Shown: positions 10,385 to 19,115, counted from the first letter of the stretch. The stretch is DNA of 64,000 bases from Brevundimonas poindexterae (GCF_020524625.1 NZ_JAIVLL010000001.1:496001-560000), one strand, 5' to 3'. Program-made: numbers and translations. The notes: generated by a model not told the origin, from the letters alone.

Positions 10385-10572
10385 CAGACTTCCATTTCCG
10401 AGGCGACCAAGCCGTCGCCCAGCATTTTCTTGCGCACAGTCAGAACCTTGTGCTGGCTGTTGCGGGCCAGCAGGAAATTGTGGTGCCAGGTTTCGCCGCT
10501 GGAATCCGTCACCGAATAGCTGACCACCTGCCAGCCCTGACGCACCAGATCGCTCAGGGGGGTGTCGCTCAT
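10384..10572 (-). CDS. Small soluble protein inserted before nuoE
   Basis: A 62-residue protein without membrane segments, beginning MSDTPLSDLVRQGWQVVSYS and containing a compact beta-rich pattern (GETWHHNFLLARNSQHKVLTVRKK). Its start overlaps the stop of the preceding membrane protein gene (ATGA) and its stop overlaps the nuoE start (TGATG). This perfect coupling and the sensible composition support a real gene. I do not recognise the family. A two-histidine patch (HH) is visible but no metal-site pattern. Confidence 0.8.
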   Translation of the reverse strand: MSDTPLSDLVRQGWQVVSYSVTDSSGETWHHNFLLARNSQHKVLTVRKKMLGDGLVASEMEV

Positions 10573-10970
10573 CGCGCCCCTCCCATCCAGCGGCCCAGAC
10601 GCGCGCGCCAGACGTCGCGGCCTGCATCGCGCAGCGCACCCGTCAGCAGCGAGAACGGCGGCAGGAAGCGCATGGCCAGCTGGCCGGCCATGATGGCGCC
10701 GCTCATCCAGACCAGCGAGCGCAGGTTCGCCTCGATGAAGCCCCGACCCTCTTCCAGATAGCCAAGCCGGTAGGCGCCGCGCACCAGCGTCACCCCGGCC
10801 GCGCCGGGCATGGCCACCAGCGCCGAGGCCGTGGCAAAGGACAGGCCGCCCATGATCGCACGCCGACGCGGGGAAAAGGCCAGCTGCACCACGACGCCCA
10901 GCGTCAGCAGCGCCGCGAACCAGATCGCCTGCGTCGTCGTGAAAACCGGCTGGACGGCAAAGCCCTGCAT
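10569..10970 (-). CDS. Membrane protein inserted between nuoD and nuoE
   Basis: This 133-residue protein has hydrophobic segments at about residues 12-31, 38-63 and 85-108, joined by basic loops (SPRRRA, and a C-terminal RDVWRARLGRWMGGAR). It is predicted to sit in the inner membrane. Its start overlaps the nuoD stop (TGATG) and its stop overlaps the following small gene. No recognised domain. Its place in the operon suggests co-expression with complex I; function unknown. Confidence 0.8.
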   Translation of the reverse strand: MQGFAVQPVFTTTQAIWFAALLTLGVVVQLAFSPRRRAIMGGLSFATASALVAMPGAAGVTLVRGAYRLGYLEEGRGFIEANLRSLVWMSGAIMAGQLAMRFLPPFSLLTGALRDAGRDVWRARLGRWMGGAR

Positions 10971-12250
10971 CAGCGATCCACCTCGCCGAACACGATGTCG
11001 AGCGAACCGAGGATGGCCGAGACGTCCGCCAGCATGTGGCCGCGATTCATCCAGTCCATGGCCTGCAGGTGGCGGAAGCCCGGCGCCGAGATCTTCACGC
11101 GATACGGCTTGTTGGTGCCGTCGGACACCAGATAGATGCCGAACTCGCCCTTGGGCGCCTCGACGGCGGCATAGACCTCACCCTCGGGGGTGTGGAAGCC
11201 CTCGGTGTAGAGTTTGAAGTGGTGGATCAGCGCTTCCATCGAGCGCTTCATCTCGGCACGGCGCGGCGGGACGATCTTGTTGTCCTCGACCATGACCGGC
11301 TCGCCGGGGCAGTTGCGCAGCCGGTGGATGCACTGCTCCATGATGCGGACCGACTGGCGCATCTCTTCCATGCGGCACAGGTAGCGATCCCAGCAGTCAC
11401 CGTTCTTGCCGACCGGCACGTCGAACTCCAGCTCGGCATAGCACTCATAGGGCTGCGACTTGCGCAGGTCCCAGGCGATGTCCGAACCGCGGATCATCAC
11501 GCCGGTGAAGCCCCAGGCCAGCGCCTGTTCCTTCGACACCACGCCGATGTCGACGTTGCGCTGCTTGAAGATGCGGTTCTCGGTGACGAGCGAGTCGATG
11601 TCCTTGAGCGCCCTGGGGAACTCCTTGCACCAGCGGTCGATGTCGTCGATCAGCTGGGGCGTGATGTCCTGGTGGACGCCGCCCGGCCGGAAATAGTTGG
11701 CGTGCATGCGCGCGCCGCAGGCCCGCTCATAGAACACCATAAGCTTCTCGCGCTCCTCGAAGCCCCACAGCGGCGGGGTCAGGGCACCGACGTCCATGGC
11801 CTGGGTCGTCACGTTCAGCAGGTGCGAGAGAATCCGGCCGATTTCCGAGAACAGCACGCGGATCAGCTGGGCGCGGTACGGCACGTCCAGCATCAGCAGC
11901 TTTTCGATCGCCAGGCAGAAGGCGTGCTCCTGGTTCATCGGCGCGACGTAGTCCAGCCGGTCCAGATAGGGCACGTTCTGGAGGTAGGTGCGCGCTTCCA
12001 TCAGCTTTTCGGTGCCGCGGTGCAGCAGGCCGATGTGCGGATCGACCCGCGTCACCAGCTCGCCGTCCAGCTCCAGCACCAGACGCAGCACGCCGTGCGC
12101 GGCGGGGTGCTGGGGCCCGAAGTTGATGGTGAATTTGCGCTCGTCCATCTCGCGCGCGTGCGCGGTCCGGCCGTCATGCTCCAGCGGCATGTCGTCGAAG
12201 ACGGTCGTTCCGACCGTAGCGGGCGCCGTGGTTTTCAGGTCGTCAGCCAT
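10970..12250 (-). CDS. nuoD: NADH-quinone oxidoreductase subunit D
   Basis: NuoD is the 49-kDa subunit, related to hydrogenase large subunits, and forms the quinone pocket with NuoB. Conserved stretches include [73 protein letters not shown] and the C-terminal [12 protein letters not shown]. At 426 residues it carries about 35 extra N-terminal residues ([14 protein letters not shown]...) before [11 protein letters not shown]. The first ATG at 12250 is used here because it overlaps the preceding gene; an internal start near the MDERKF methionine remains possible. Confidence 0.97.
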   Translation of the reverse strand: MADDLKTTAPATVGTTVFDDMPLEHDGRTAHAREMDERKFTINFGPQHPAAHGVLRLVLELDGELVTRVDPHIGLLHRGTEKLMEARTYLQNVPYLDRLDYVAPMNQEHAFCLAIEKLLMLDVPYRAQLIRVLFSEIGRILSHLLNVTTQAMDVGALTPPLWGFEEREKLMVFYERACGARMHANYFRPGGVHQDITPQLIDDIDRWCKEFPRALKDIDSLVTENRIFKQRNVDIGVVSKEQALAWGFTGVMIRGSDIAWDLRKSQPYECYAELEFDVPVGKNGDCWDRYLCRMEEMRQSVRIMEQCIHRLRNCPGEPVMVEDNKIVPPRRAEMKRSMEALIHHFKLYTEGFHTPEGEVYAAVEAPKGEFGIYLVSDGTNKPYRVKISAPGFRHLQAMDWMNRGHMLADVSAILGSLDIVFGEVDR

Positions 12251-12656
12251 CCGACATATCCTCGTCGCGGGTCACGGTCTTGCGGGTCAAGGCCACCAGC
12301 CAGCCGAGCGCCAGGGTCAGCACCCCCATGCCCGACACGGCCGCCGTCGAAATCTCCCAGTCGCCGGTCAGCACGGCGATCGCCAGCGGCGTCGACAGCA
12401 GCACCGCCGAAGCGCCCAGCAGAGCGCTCTGCAACTCGCCCGCTGACAGCCGCCGGATGCCCGCACCGACCGCCAGGCACACCACCGCGATCATGATCGA
12501 CACGCCCAGCGCCTGCAGCTGGCCCTGCGGAATCTCCGGCGCGCGCGTGAACCAGCCGGTCAGCCGAGCGCCCAGCGTGAACAGGAAGGCGGTCGAGAAC
12601 GTCACCAGAAAAAAGGAGGAGGCTGACCGAATGGCGGTGCGGGTCATGAGGGTCAT
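12243..12656 (-). CDS. Four-helix membrane protein inserted between nuoC and nuoD
   Basis: The 137-residue protein has four hydrophobic segments (about residues 11-35, 49-66, 77-96, 105-123) and a short acidic C-terminus (RDEDMSDG). Its ATG overlaps the stop of the upstream secreted protein gene (ATGA) and its end overlaps nuoD by eight bases. No recognised domain. Together with the preceding gene it forms a two-gene insert that splits nuoC from nuoD. Confidence 0.78.
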   Translation of the reverse strand: MTLMTRTAIRSASSFFLVTFSTAFLFTLGARLTGWFTRAPEIPQGQLQALGVSIMIAVVCLAVGAGIRRLSAGELQSALLGASAVLLSTPLAIAVLTGDWEISTAAVSGMGVLTLALGWLVALTRKTVTRDEDMSDG

Positions 12657-13024
12657 GCCCCTACCGTCATATTGCCGAGAGTCTCGCTGGGCTGCGACGA
12701 TTCTCTCTCGACCGACAGACAGCGGTGTTCTTCGACGTCGCGTTGCGCGCGCTGGATCGACAGCCGGCGGTCAACGGAACCCACGAAATCCAGCCCCTCC
12801 CGATAGTAGGCGACCATTCGCGCTTGGCGAGTGGCGTCGGGCTCACTCATCGCGAGTATGCCGCGCCACGCCTTCGCCGCCTCGGTCACACCGGGCTCAC
12901 CGTCCACGAAAGCGCCCGGATATTCGAGCGCAGCGATGCAGGTCAGCGCTGTGCGCTGCGAATCTTGCGGCGACTGCACTGCGGCGGTCGACAACAGGCC
13001 GGTCAGGAGAATAGCTGTGACCAT
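12653..13024 (-). CDS. Secreted small protein inserted after nuoC
   Basis: This 123-residue protein begins with a short signal peptide (MVTAILLTGLLSTAAVQSPQ) and continues as a hydrophilic, mostly helical chain with two cysteines (LTCIAALEYPG and EHRCLSVER) that could form a disulfide in the periplasm. It starts three bases after the nuoC stop and overlaps the next gene. I see no known domain. Export to the periplasm is predicted, function unknown. Confidence 0.75.
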   Translation of the reverse strand: MVTAILLTGLLSTAAVQSPQDSQRTALTCIAALEYPGAFVDGEPGVTEAAKAWRGILAMSEPDATRQARMVAYYREGLDFVGSVDRRLSIQRAQRDVEEHRCLSVERESSQPSETLGNMTVGA

Positions 13025-13027
13025 CCC

Positions 13028-13651
13028 CTACGCTCCGGCCTTCTCGTCGCCCGGCAGGACCGGCGCCGGATAGTCGGCCCCTTCCCACGGGGACAGGAAG
13101 TCGAAATTGCGGAACTCCTGGTTCAGCTTGACCGGCTCATAGACGACCCGCCTCTCGGCCTCGTCGTAGCGAACTTCGACATAGCCGGTCATCGGGAAGT
13201 CCTTGCGCAGCGGATGCCCCTGGAAGCCATAGTCGGTCAGGATGCGACGCAGGTCCGGGTGGTCCGAAAACAGGATGCCGTACATGTCGAACGCCTCGCG
13301 CTCGAACCAGTCGGCCGCCGGATAGACCGCCGTCACACTGGGCACCGGCGTCGTCTCGTCGGTCGAGACCTTGACGCGCAGCCGTGCGTTCCGGGTCAGT
13401 GACAGCAGGTGATAGACCACCTCGAACCGCGCCTCACGGTCCGGATAGTCGACCCCGCACACATCGATCAGCTGCTGGAAGCCGAAGCGGTCGCGCAGGG
13501 TCGTCAGAACCGTGACGATCGCCTCGCGATCGGCAACCAGGTTCAGCTCGCCATGGGCCACATAGGCCTCGACGCCCAGCTCGGCGACCATCTCGGTGCC
13601 CAGGGGCGTCAGCGCCGTCTCGAGGGCGGTCAGGGCTTCCAGCGCGTTCAT
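13028..13651 (-). CDS. nuoC: NADH-quinone oxidoreductase subunit C
   Basis: NuoC is the 30-kDa peripheral subunit that holds NuoB and NuoD together. I start at ATG 13651 ([14 protein letters not shown]), which overlaps the nuoB stop as ATGA; an open frame upstream of this has no relation to NuoC. The 207-residue product shows the signature [46 protein letters not shown], and the following Y.E.RYD.....V.YEPV segment. Subunits C and D are separate here, unlike the E. coli CD fusion. Confidence 0.97.
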   Translation of the reverse strand: MNALEALTALETALTPLGTEMVAELGVEAYVAHGELNLVADREAIVTVLTTLRDRFGFQQLIDVCGVDYPDREARFEVVYHLLSLTRNARLRVKVSTDETTPVPSVTAVYPAADWFEREAFDMYGILFSDHPDLRRILTDYGFQGHPLRKDFPMTGYVEVRYDEAERRVVYEPVKLNQEFRNFDFLSPWEGADYPAPVLPGDEKAGA

Positions 13652-14235
13652 CGGTCGATCGTCCCCGTGCGACGGATCTTCTTCTGCAGCTGCAGCAGGC
13701 CGTACAGCAGGGCCTCGGCCGTCGGCGGGCACCCGGGCACGTACACGTCCACCGGTACGATCCGGTCGCAGCCCCGTACAACGCTGTAACTGTAGTGATA
13801 ATACCCGCCGCCGTTGGCGCAGCTGCCCATCGACAGGACATAGCGCGGATCGGGCATCTGGTCGTAGACCTTGCGCAGGGCCGGAGCCATCTTGTTGGTC
13901 AGGGTGCCGGCCACGATCATCAGGTCCGACTGGCGCGGACTGGCGCGCGGGGCCATGCCGAAGCGCTCCATGTCGAAGCGCGGCATCGAGGCCTGCATCA
14001 TCTCGACGGCGCAGCACGCCAGACCAAAGGTCATCCACATCAGCGAGCCGGTGCGCGCCCAGGTGATGACGTCGTCCAGCGAAGCCGTCAGGAAGCCTTC
14101 CTTGCCGACCTCGGTGTTGACCGCCTCGAAGAATTTGTCGTGGATCTTCGGGTCATAGCCCTGAACCGTGGCGCGGGCGCCCTGACCGAAGGCCGGGCTG
14201 GCCGGGCGGCCGTCCGGGGTGACGATCACTCCCAT
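13648..14235 (-). CDS. nuoB: NADH-quinone oxidoreductase subunit B
   Basis: NuoB (PSST) carries cluster N2, the last iron-sulfur centre before quinone. The tandem cysteine motif is [11 protein letters not shown], with further ligands in [18 protein letters not shown] and [16 protein letters not shown] start at ATG 14235 ([13 protein letters not shown]), overlapping the nuoA stop by ten bases; the open frame continues upstream to 14358 without homology. Length is 195 residues. The first 20 residues are a lineage-type extension. Confidence 0.97.
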   Translation of the reverse strand: MGVIVTPDGRPASPAFGQGARATVQGYDPKIHDKFFEAVNTEVGKEGFLTASLDDVITWARTGSLMWMTFGLACCAVEMMQASMPRFDMERFGMAPRASPRQSDLMIVAGTLTNKMAPALRKVYDQMPDPRYVLSMGSCANGGGYYHYSYSVVRGCDRIVPVDVYVPGCPPTAEALLYGLLQLQKKIRRTGTIDR

Positions 14236-14603
14236 TCCAGGGCTCCTCGTTTCCACTCGTAGATAAAGCCGACGGTCAGCACGCCGAGGAAGACCATCAT
14301 CGACCAGAAGGCGAACACCATGCCGCCCGTCGACAGATCGAACATCGACACCGCCCACGGAAACAGGAAGGCGACCTCGAGGTCGAAGATGATGAACAGG
14401 ATCGACACCAGATAGAATCGCACGTCGAACTTCATGCGCGCGTCGTCAAAGGCGTTGAACCCGCACTCATAGGCCGAGAGCTTTTCGCTGTCGGGATTGG
14501 TCGGCGCCATCGCCCAGGCCGCAACCATGAACAGGGTGCCGATCACCGCTCCGATCGCGAGGAAAATCACGACCGGCAGATATTCAAGCAGAAACGCATT
14601 CAT
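14226..14603 (-). CDS. nuoA: NADH-quinone oxidoreductase subunit A, first gene of the nuo operon
   Basis: NuoA is a three-helix membrane subunit at the arm junction of complex I. The 125-residue protein has helices at about 8-32, 65-87 and 94-116, and the conserved loop [42 protein letters not shown] (shown here in parts: [23 protein letters not shown]). It is the first gene of the minus-strand nuo run; a promoter-like sequence lies about 44 bases upstream. Confidence 0.97.
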   Translation of the reverse strand: MNAFLLEYLPVVIFLAIGAVIGTLFMVAAWAMAPTNPDSEKLSAYECGFNAFDDARMKFDVRFYLVSILFIIFDLEVAFLFPWAVSMFDLSTGGMVFAFWSMMVFLGVLTVGFIYEWKRGALEWE

Positions 14604-14646
14604 AAGAGGGGGCCTCGCGCACCGGGGAGACGGCGGAATCGGCGCT

Positions 14647-14674
14647 TTCTAGACCTAAGCCGCGCGCGGTTCAA
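14647..14674 (-). promoter_or_regulatory. Candidate nuoA promoter
   Basis: On the minus strand TTGAAC (14669-14674) and CTAGAA (14647-14652) are separated by 16 bases, matching the Caulobacter-like housekeeping pattern. The spacing to the nuoA ATG is about 43 bases. The -10 block AGGTCTAGAA recurs in front of nuoJ. Sequence evidence only. Confidence 0.45.
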
Positions 14675-14792
14675 ACCCATGCGGCAAAAGGTTTTTCTTG
14701 AGAATTGTTCGCAAATGCCTGCTTTGGGCCGGGTCGATCCGGCCCCGGAAGCGCCTCGGGGCCGGATTGTGAAAATTGCAGCATTGACCCGC

Positions 14793-14820
14793 TTGACGTC
14801 TGCCGAGGCCCCGCCTAAAC
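14793..14820 (+). promoter_or_regulatory. Candidate tRNA-Asp promoter
   Basis: TTGACG (14793-14798), a 16-base spacer and CTAAAC (14815-14820, in context GCCTAAAC) form a near-consensus Caulobacter-type sigma-70 promoter. Transcription would begin near 14827, about 30 bases before the tRNA. Confidence 0.6.
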
Positions 14821-14858
14821 GACGCCCTCCTTCGGGCGGCAACGCCTGAACGGGAAAC

Positions 14859-14935
14859 GCGGGTGTAGCTCAGTTGGTTAGAGTGCCGGCCTGTCACGCC
14901 GGAGGTCGCGGGTTCGAGCCCCGTCACTCGCGCCA
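14859..14935 (+). tRNA. tRNA-Asp (GTC)
   Basis: A complete 77-base cloverleaf can be folded: acceptor stem GCGGGTG/CACTCGC, D-arm with AGCTCAGTTGGTTAGAGT, anticodon stem CCGGC/GCCGG with loop CTGTCAC (anticodon GTC, Asp), T-arm GCGGG TTCGAGC CCCGT, discriminator G and an encoded CCA. It is divergent from nuoA. A 10-base inverted repeat (14930-14939 with 14951-14960) begins inside the tRNA 3' end. Confidence 0.97.
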
Positions 14936-14960
14936 TTCCTGACCTGGTTCGGAATGGCGC
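14930..14960 (+). terminator. Hairpin overlapping the tRNA-Asp 3' end
   Basis: A perfect 10-base stem, GCGCCATTCC with GGAATGGCGC, encloses an 11-base loop. The 5' arm includes the tRNA's CCA. There is no clear T-run after it, so it may be a terminator or processing hairpin; weak evidence. Confidence 0.35.
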
Positions 14961-14975
14961 CGCGTTCCCTCTCCC

Positions 14976-15962
14976 CTACCCCCCGCTGTAGCCCCCGATA
15001 ATCGGCAGCACCTCGCCGGTGATGTAGCTCGAGCACTGGGGTGAGGCGAGGAAGACATAGGCCGGAGCGATCTCTTCCGGCTGGGCGGGGCGCTTCATCA
15101 CCGTCCCCGATCCGAATTTCGCCGTTCCCTCTGCATCGCGGTCCGCCGGATTGAGCGGGGTCCAGACCGGGCCCGGGGCCACCACATTCACCCGGATGCC
15201 GCGCGGCGCCAGATGGGTGCCCAGCGAGCGCGCGAAGGCGTGGATGCCCCCCTTGGTCATCGAATAGTCGAGCAGCTGGTCGTTGCCCATGATGCCGGTC
15301 ACCGAACCGGTCATCACGATCGCGCCGCCGGTCTTCAGATGCGGGACCGCCGCCTGGCAGATGTTGAAATAGCCATAGAGGTTGGTTTTCAGCGTGCGGT
15401 CGAAATGTTCGAAGGTCAGGTCCTCGAACGCCGGCACATGCTCCTGGAACGCGGCATTCGGCACCACCACGTCCAGTCGGCCAAAGGCGTCGAGCGTCGC
15501 CTGCACGGCCGCCTTGGCGAAGGCCGGGTCCGAGACGTCGCCCTTCAGCACAATCGCCTTGCGGCCTTCCTTCTCGACGGCCTTGCGGGTGTCCTCGGCG
15601 TCGCCTTCCTCATCGAGGTGGCAGATGGCGATGTCGCAGCCCTCGCGCGCGAACAGAACGGCGACGGCCCGGCCGATTCCCGAATCGCTGCCGGTGATCA
15701 GGGCCGCGAATCCCTCAAGCTTGCCCGAGCCTTTCCAGAACGGCGCATCGTACATCGGCTGGGGGTCCAGGGCGGCCTCGTCGCCCGGCTTGGTCTGGTG
15801 CTGCTTCGGGAATGGCGGTTCGGGATAGCGCCGGGCACCGGCCTGCACCGCCCCCTGCTCTTCCGAATCGCCCGAGCGGGCATCCCTTGCGTCGATCCGT
15901 TCCTGGATCTCGCGTTCCTGATCGGCAATTTTCTCGGCGCGCGCGTCGAAGCGGTCGTCCAT
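14976..15962 (-). CDS. Short-chain dehydrogenase/reductase, general-stress type
   Basis: An NAD(P)-dependent SDR of the YdaD/YhdF (general stress protein 39) group. The nucleotide-binding motif is ITGSDSGIGRAVAVLFAREG near residue 90, and the catalytic Ser and YxxxK are in MTGSVTGIMG and YSMTKGGIHAFA. The protein is 328 residues because it has the long N-terminal extension typical of this group (PEPPFPKQHQTKPGDEAALDPQPMYD), plus a charged start rich in Arg/Glu. The C-terminus SSYITGEVLPIIGGYSGG is also typical. Substrate is unknown; relatives respond to stress. It converges on tRNA-Asp and stands alone. Confidence 0.92.
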   Translation of the reverse strand: MDDRFDARAEKIADQEREIQERIDARDARSGDSEEQGAVQAGARRYPEPPFPKQHQTKPGDEAALDPQPMYDAPFWKGSGKLEGFAALITGSDSGIGRAVAVLFAREGCDIAICHLDEEGDAEDTRKAVEKEGRKAIVLKGDVSDPAFAKAAVQATLDAFGRLDVVVPNAAFQEHVPAFEDLTFEHFDRTLKTNLYGYFNICQAAVPHLKTGGAIVMTGSVTGIMGNDQLLDYSMTKGGIHAFARSLGTHLAPRGIRVNVVAPGPVWTPLNPADRDAEGTAKFGSGTVMKRPAQPEEIAPAYVFLASPQCSSYITGEVLPIIGGYSGG

Positions 15963-16029
15963 GGTTGGCCTCCTGTGAGTTCAGAAGGGCAATGCGCCAT
16001 GCAGGCGGCCTGTTCCGAACGGTCAGGCT

Positions 16030-16551
16030 TCAGCAGGTGGACGGCGCGCCGTACCTCAGGGTCTCGCCCGAAACCTCGCCATTGCGAAGCTCGATCCGGA
16101 TCAGCCGGTCATATTCGCACTCGGGCATGTCCGGCGTCTCATAGCCCAGCGCCCGCGCAATCAGGGGGACGGTATTGCTGTGTCCCGAGATCAGGACCAC
16201 GGCATCTTCCGGCAGGGCCATCACACCCCGGCGAATGGTCTCGACATGGGTCTCGACGCCGGCATCGAGCGGACTGGTGGCGATAAAGGCGCCGGAAATC
16301 TCGGCCGTCGCCCCCGCCGTCAGCCGCGTGCGCTGAAACGGGCTGACGACGATCAGGTCCGGCTGACCTTCGGCAAACAGGCCGGAGAGCGCGATAGCCC
16401 GGGTGACACCGGCATCCGAAAGGCCCGGGTCGCGCTCGGTGTCGCTGGCCTTTTCCGCGTGGCGAACGATGTAGACGGTCTGGGCCGAGGCCGCGCCCGC
16501 CGCGAGGCTCAGGCCGCAGGCGGCGGCGATCCCGATGATCAGGCTTCTCAT
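16030..16551 (-). CDS. Secreted histidine phosphatase family protein
   Basis: A phosphoglycerate-mutase-fold phosphatase with a signal peptide. I start at ATG 16551 (MRSLIIGIAAACGLSLAAGAASA) because GGGAGGGG lies about seven bases before it; the frame is open further upstream without a better site. After cleavage the protein begins QTVYIVRHAEKAS, whose RHAEK holds the phospho-accepting histidine; GHSNTVPLIARALG gives the second catalytic histidine. 173 residues is short but complete. Its ATG overlaps the glycosyltransferase stop (ATGA), so the two are coupled. The substrate is unknown. Confidence 0.88.
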   Translation of the reverse strand: MRSLIIGIAAACGLSLAAGAASAQTVYIVRHAEKASDTERDPGLSDAGVTRAIALSGLFAEGQPDLIVVSPFQRTRLTAGATAEISGAFIATSPLDAGVETHVETIRRGVMALPEDAVVLISGHSNTVPLIARALGYETPDMPECEYDRLIRIELRNGEVSGETLRYGAPSTC

Positions 16552-17867
16552 GTTTTGTCCCCTCCCCGCATGAAGGCATTTTGCCCGCTGGCCTCGCCAT
16601 AGACGCGGCACAGGTCCTCGAACACCCGGTTCCAGGCAAAGCGGGTCTCGGCCTTGGTGCGGGCCGCCCGGCCAATGGCCTCGATATCGCGCTCGAACAG
16701 GGCGGAGACCGCCTCGGCATAGGCGCGCGGCTCGGCGCGATCCGCCAGTTGACCCACCTCGGTGTCGACCGTCTCGGCCACGCCGCCGGCGTTGACGCCC
16801 ACCACAGGGCGGCCACAGGCCATGGCCTCCAGCACGATCAGGCCGAAAGGCTCCTTGTCATTGGCGTGCACGAAGGCGTCGCAGCTGGCGATGATCTTCG
16901 CCACGGCCTTGGGATCGGTCTCGTATGGCATGGCGATCACCCGGTCCTCGGGCGGCATGCCCGTGCCCGCGCCGACAAGCACCAGATGATAGGGATCACC
17001 CAGCAGCTGGACCGCCTCGATCAACACATCGATGTTCTTTTCTTTGGCCGGTCGCCCCGCGAAGCACAGCAGGCGCGCACTGTCGGGCAGGCCCAGCTGG
17101 TCCAGCAGCCACTGACGGTCGCGTCGGTCCGGGCGGAAGGTGTCGATCTCCACCCCCAGCGGGCGGATGACGATATTCTGGATACCAGCTTCCTCGAGGC
17201 GCCGCGCAATGAAGCGGCTGGGCGAGACCACGGCGTCGAACTGCGAGAACAGGCGGGCCCAGCGCTTCTCGACCGGTTTCTTGGCCCATTCGCCGAAGTG
17301 CAGGGCCGCGAGCCCCGCCGGATCCGAATGGCAGAAGCCGATCACCGGACAGCCGACCCGCTGGCCGGCCTCAAGCGCCCCCTGCCCGGGCGTATAGGGA
17401 TCGCCCGCCTCGATCACCGAGGGCTTGAGCGCCGACACCCAGGCGCCCCAGCGACGCACGGACGACGGCCAACGATAGCCGTCACCGAACGGCAGCTTGG
17501 CGGCATGCAGGCGGACGATGTCGTCGGCCCCCACGCGGTGCTTCGCGCCCGGGACGACCAGACTGTGGGCGACGTCCGGGCGGTTCTCGGCAAGCCAGGC
17601 CTTCTTGGAAAGGAGGTACCGCTTCACCCCACCGGACCGCGGGGCATACAGCATGGTGGTGTCGACCAGCCGGGGGCGCGGATCGGTCGCCACGCGGCGC
17701 ACGCCCTCAAAGGCCTCGGAGACCTCTTCGTCGAGCCCGGGAATCAGCCGGAGCTCGGTCTCCTGGACATCCTGGCCCCGGAGGCTGCGGGCCAGTTTGA
17801 GGCCACCTTCACGGCCGTGACCGTCGGTGCGGGATTTCCGCTTCGCGGAAGACTTGGACTTGACCAT
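16548..17867 (-). CDS. Glycosyltransferase, GT4-type
   Basis: A retaining GT-B glycosyltransferase of the GT4 group. The N-terminal domain has APRSGGVKRYLLSKKAWL (acceptor side); the C-terminal domain has FAGRPAKEKNIDVLIEAV, VLVGAGTGMP and the E-x7-E motif in NDKEPFGLIVLEAMACGRPVVGVNAGGVAE, which binds the sugar nucleotide. At 439 residues it has an extra basic N-terminus of about 60 residues (MVKSKSSAKRKSRTD...). The acceptor cannot be named. It overlaps the start of the phosphatase gene downstream and lies behind the SPFH/RHH pair. Confidence 0.9.
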   Translation of the reverse strand: MVKSKSSAKRKSRTDGHGREGGLKLARSLRGQDVQETELRLIPGLDEEVSEAFEGVRRVATDPRPRLVDTTMLYAPRSGGVKRYLLSKKAWLAENRPDVAHSLVVPGAKHRVGADDIVRLHAAKLPFGDGYRWPSSVRRWGAWVSALKPSVIEAGDPYTPGQGALEAGQRVGCPVIGFCHSDPAGLAALHFGEWAKKPVEKRWARLFSQFDAVVSPSRFIARRLEEAGIQNIVIRPLGVEIDTFRPDRRDRQWLLDQLGLPDSARLLCFAGRPAKEKNIDVLIEAVQLLGDPYHLVLVGAGTGMPPEDRVIAMPYETDPKAVAKIIASCDAFVHANDKEPFGLIVLEAMACGRPVVGVNAGGVAETVDTEVGQLADRAEPRAYAEAVSALFERDIEAIGRAARTKAETRFAWNRVFEDLCRVYGEASGQNAFMRGGDKT

Positions 17868-17897
17868 AAGCGCCCGTAACCCCGACGGGGGTCAATC

Positions 17898-18080
17898 TCA
17901 AGCCTCGTCCGTGTCCGGTGCATCGTCCTCGACCCGCCGGCCGCGACGGGCCAAGGCTTCGCGCAACAGGATTTCCACCTGGGCATTGACCGAGCGCAGG
18001 TCAGCGGCGGCCAGTCTTTCGACGGCCGCCATGACCTGGGGCGAACCTCTGAACAGAAACGCTTTGCGGTCCTTCGCCAT
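17898..18080 (-). CDS. Arc-type ribbon-helix-helix protein
   Basis: A 60-residue protein with the ribbon-helix-helix pattern: a short beta strand (KAFLFRG), helix A (PQVMAAVERLAAADL), the turn RSVNAQ and helix B (VEILLREALARRG), followed by an acidic tail. RHH proteins dimerise and usually bind operators, often as antitoxins or autorepressors. It starts eight bases after the SPFH gene stops and should be co-transcribed. Similar small RHH genes next to SPFH genes are known in proteobacteria. A role in binding the symmetric site upstream of the pair is inference. Confidence 0.82.
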   Translation of the reverse strand: MAKDRKAFLFRGSPQVMAAVERLAAADLRSVNAQVEILLREALARRGRRVEDDAPDTDEA

Positions 18081-18088
18081 CCGCTCCC

Positions 18089-18994
18089 TTACCCGTACAG
18101 GGTCCCCGTATTGACCACGGGCTGGGCTTCACGATCCGCACAGAGCACGACCAGCAGGTTCGACACCATGGCCGCCTTGCGATCCTCGTCCAGATCGACG
18201 ACCCCGCGATCGTTCAGGTCTTCCAGCGCATTCTCCACCATCTCGACCGCGCCGCGCACGATCAGGCGACGGGCGCCCAGCACGGCCTCGGCCTGCTGAC
18301 GCTTGAGCATGGCACCGGCGATCTCGGGCGCATAGGCCAGGTGGGCGATACGGGCTTCATCCACCGCCACACCCGCGACCGCGATGCGGCCGACCAGTTC
18401 CTCGCGCAGCCGGGTCGCCACCTCCTCGGCGTCGGAGCGCAGGGTCAGTTCATGATCCTCGCCATGGTCGTAGGCATAGTGGGCCGCCATGTCGCGCAGG
18501 GCCGTGTCGACCTGGATGTTCACGAAGGCCCGGAAGTCGTCGACGTCGAACAGGGCCTGGGCAGAATCCTCGACCCGCCAGACCACGTTGGCCGCGATCT
18601 CGATCGGATTGCCGCGCTTGTCGTTCACCTTCAGCTTGTCGCTGGTCAGGTTGCGGACCCGCAGGCTGATCTTCTTGCGCGAGTACCAGGGCAGGACCCA
18701 GCGCAGGCCCGTCTTGCGATCCGTGCCGCGATAGTCCCCGAACAGCAGGATGGCCATCGCCTCGTTGGGCTGAAGCGCATAGAGGCCGCACATCAGGATG
18801 AAGCCGACTACGACCAGCAGAATCCCGCCGATCACATTGAGCGCCGCATCGGGATTGATCAGCACGGCGGCACCGCCCGCCACCATCATGCCCAGCGAGA
18901 CCAGCAGCATCAGAATGCCATTACCCGTGCGGGCCAGATATTCCTTCGACAGGGCATGCGAGCCACTGCGGGATTGAGTTTGAGCGTCAGTCAT
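18089..18994 (-). CDS. SPFH/Band 7 domain membrane protein
   Basis: A stomatin/prohibitin-like (SPFH) inner-membrane scaffold protein. Start ATG 18994 (MTDAQTQSRSG) is chosen because GGAGGGTGCAA precedes it; the frame is open further upstream but without a site. Two membrane helices (about 25-45 and 51-72) are followed by the SPFH domain (GLRWVLPWYSRKKISLRVRNL through VEDSAQALFDVDDFRAFV) and a helical oligomerisation region with VAVDEARIAHLAYAPEIAGAMLKRQQAEAVLGARR. The last third is typical of the family. These proteins organise membrane microdomains and sometimes membrane proteases. Length 301. Confidence 0.9.
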   Translation of the reverse strand: MTDAQTQSRSGSHALSKEYLARTGNGILMLLVSLGMMVAGGAAVLINPDAALNVIGGILLVVVGFILMCGLYALQPNEAMAILLFGDYRGTDRKTGLRWVLPWYSRKKISLRVRNLTSDKLKVNDKRGNPIEIAANVVWRVEDSAQALFDVDDFRAFVNIQVDTALRDMAAHYAYDHGEDHELTLRSDAEEVATRLREELVGRIAVAGVAVDEARIAHLAYAPEIAGAMLKRQQAEAVLGARRLIVRGAVEMVENALEDLNDRGVVDLDEDRKAAMVSNLLVVLCADREAQPVVNTGTLYG

Positions 18995-19009
18995 TTGCAC
19001 CCTCCAGAT

Positions 19010-19035
19010 ATATCGAAATGATATCACTGCGATAT
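19010..19035. promoter_or_regulatory. Symmetric operator-like site upstream of the SPFH/RHH operon
   Basis: The 26 bases are laid out symmetrically: ATATCG, 3 bases, TGATATCA, 3 bases, CGATAT. The outer 6-base arms are perfect inverted copies and the central 8 bases are a perfect palindrome; only the two 3-base spacers differ. It lies 16 bases before the SPFH start codon, where a -10 element or transcription start would be. An AT-rich block in GC-rich DNA at this position is a good repressor-site candidate. Confidence 0.5.
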
Positions 19036-19115
19036 TGATTTGCGCAAGCCACATCCGGCGGCTGAGGGGGTCAAAAAGGGCCAACGGCCTTGCATTCGCC
19101 TCAAATTCGAGAAAC

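Noticed and set aside
13652..14038. NuoC beginning upstream inside nuoB
   Set aside because: The extra sequence is nuoB read in another frame; the ATG at 13651 overlaps the nuoB stop and begins the conserved protein.
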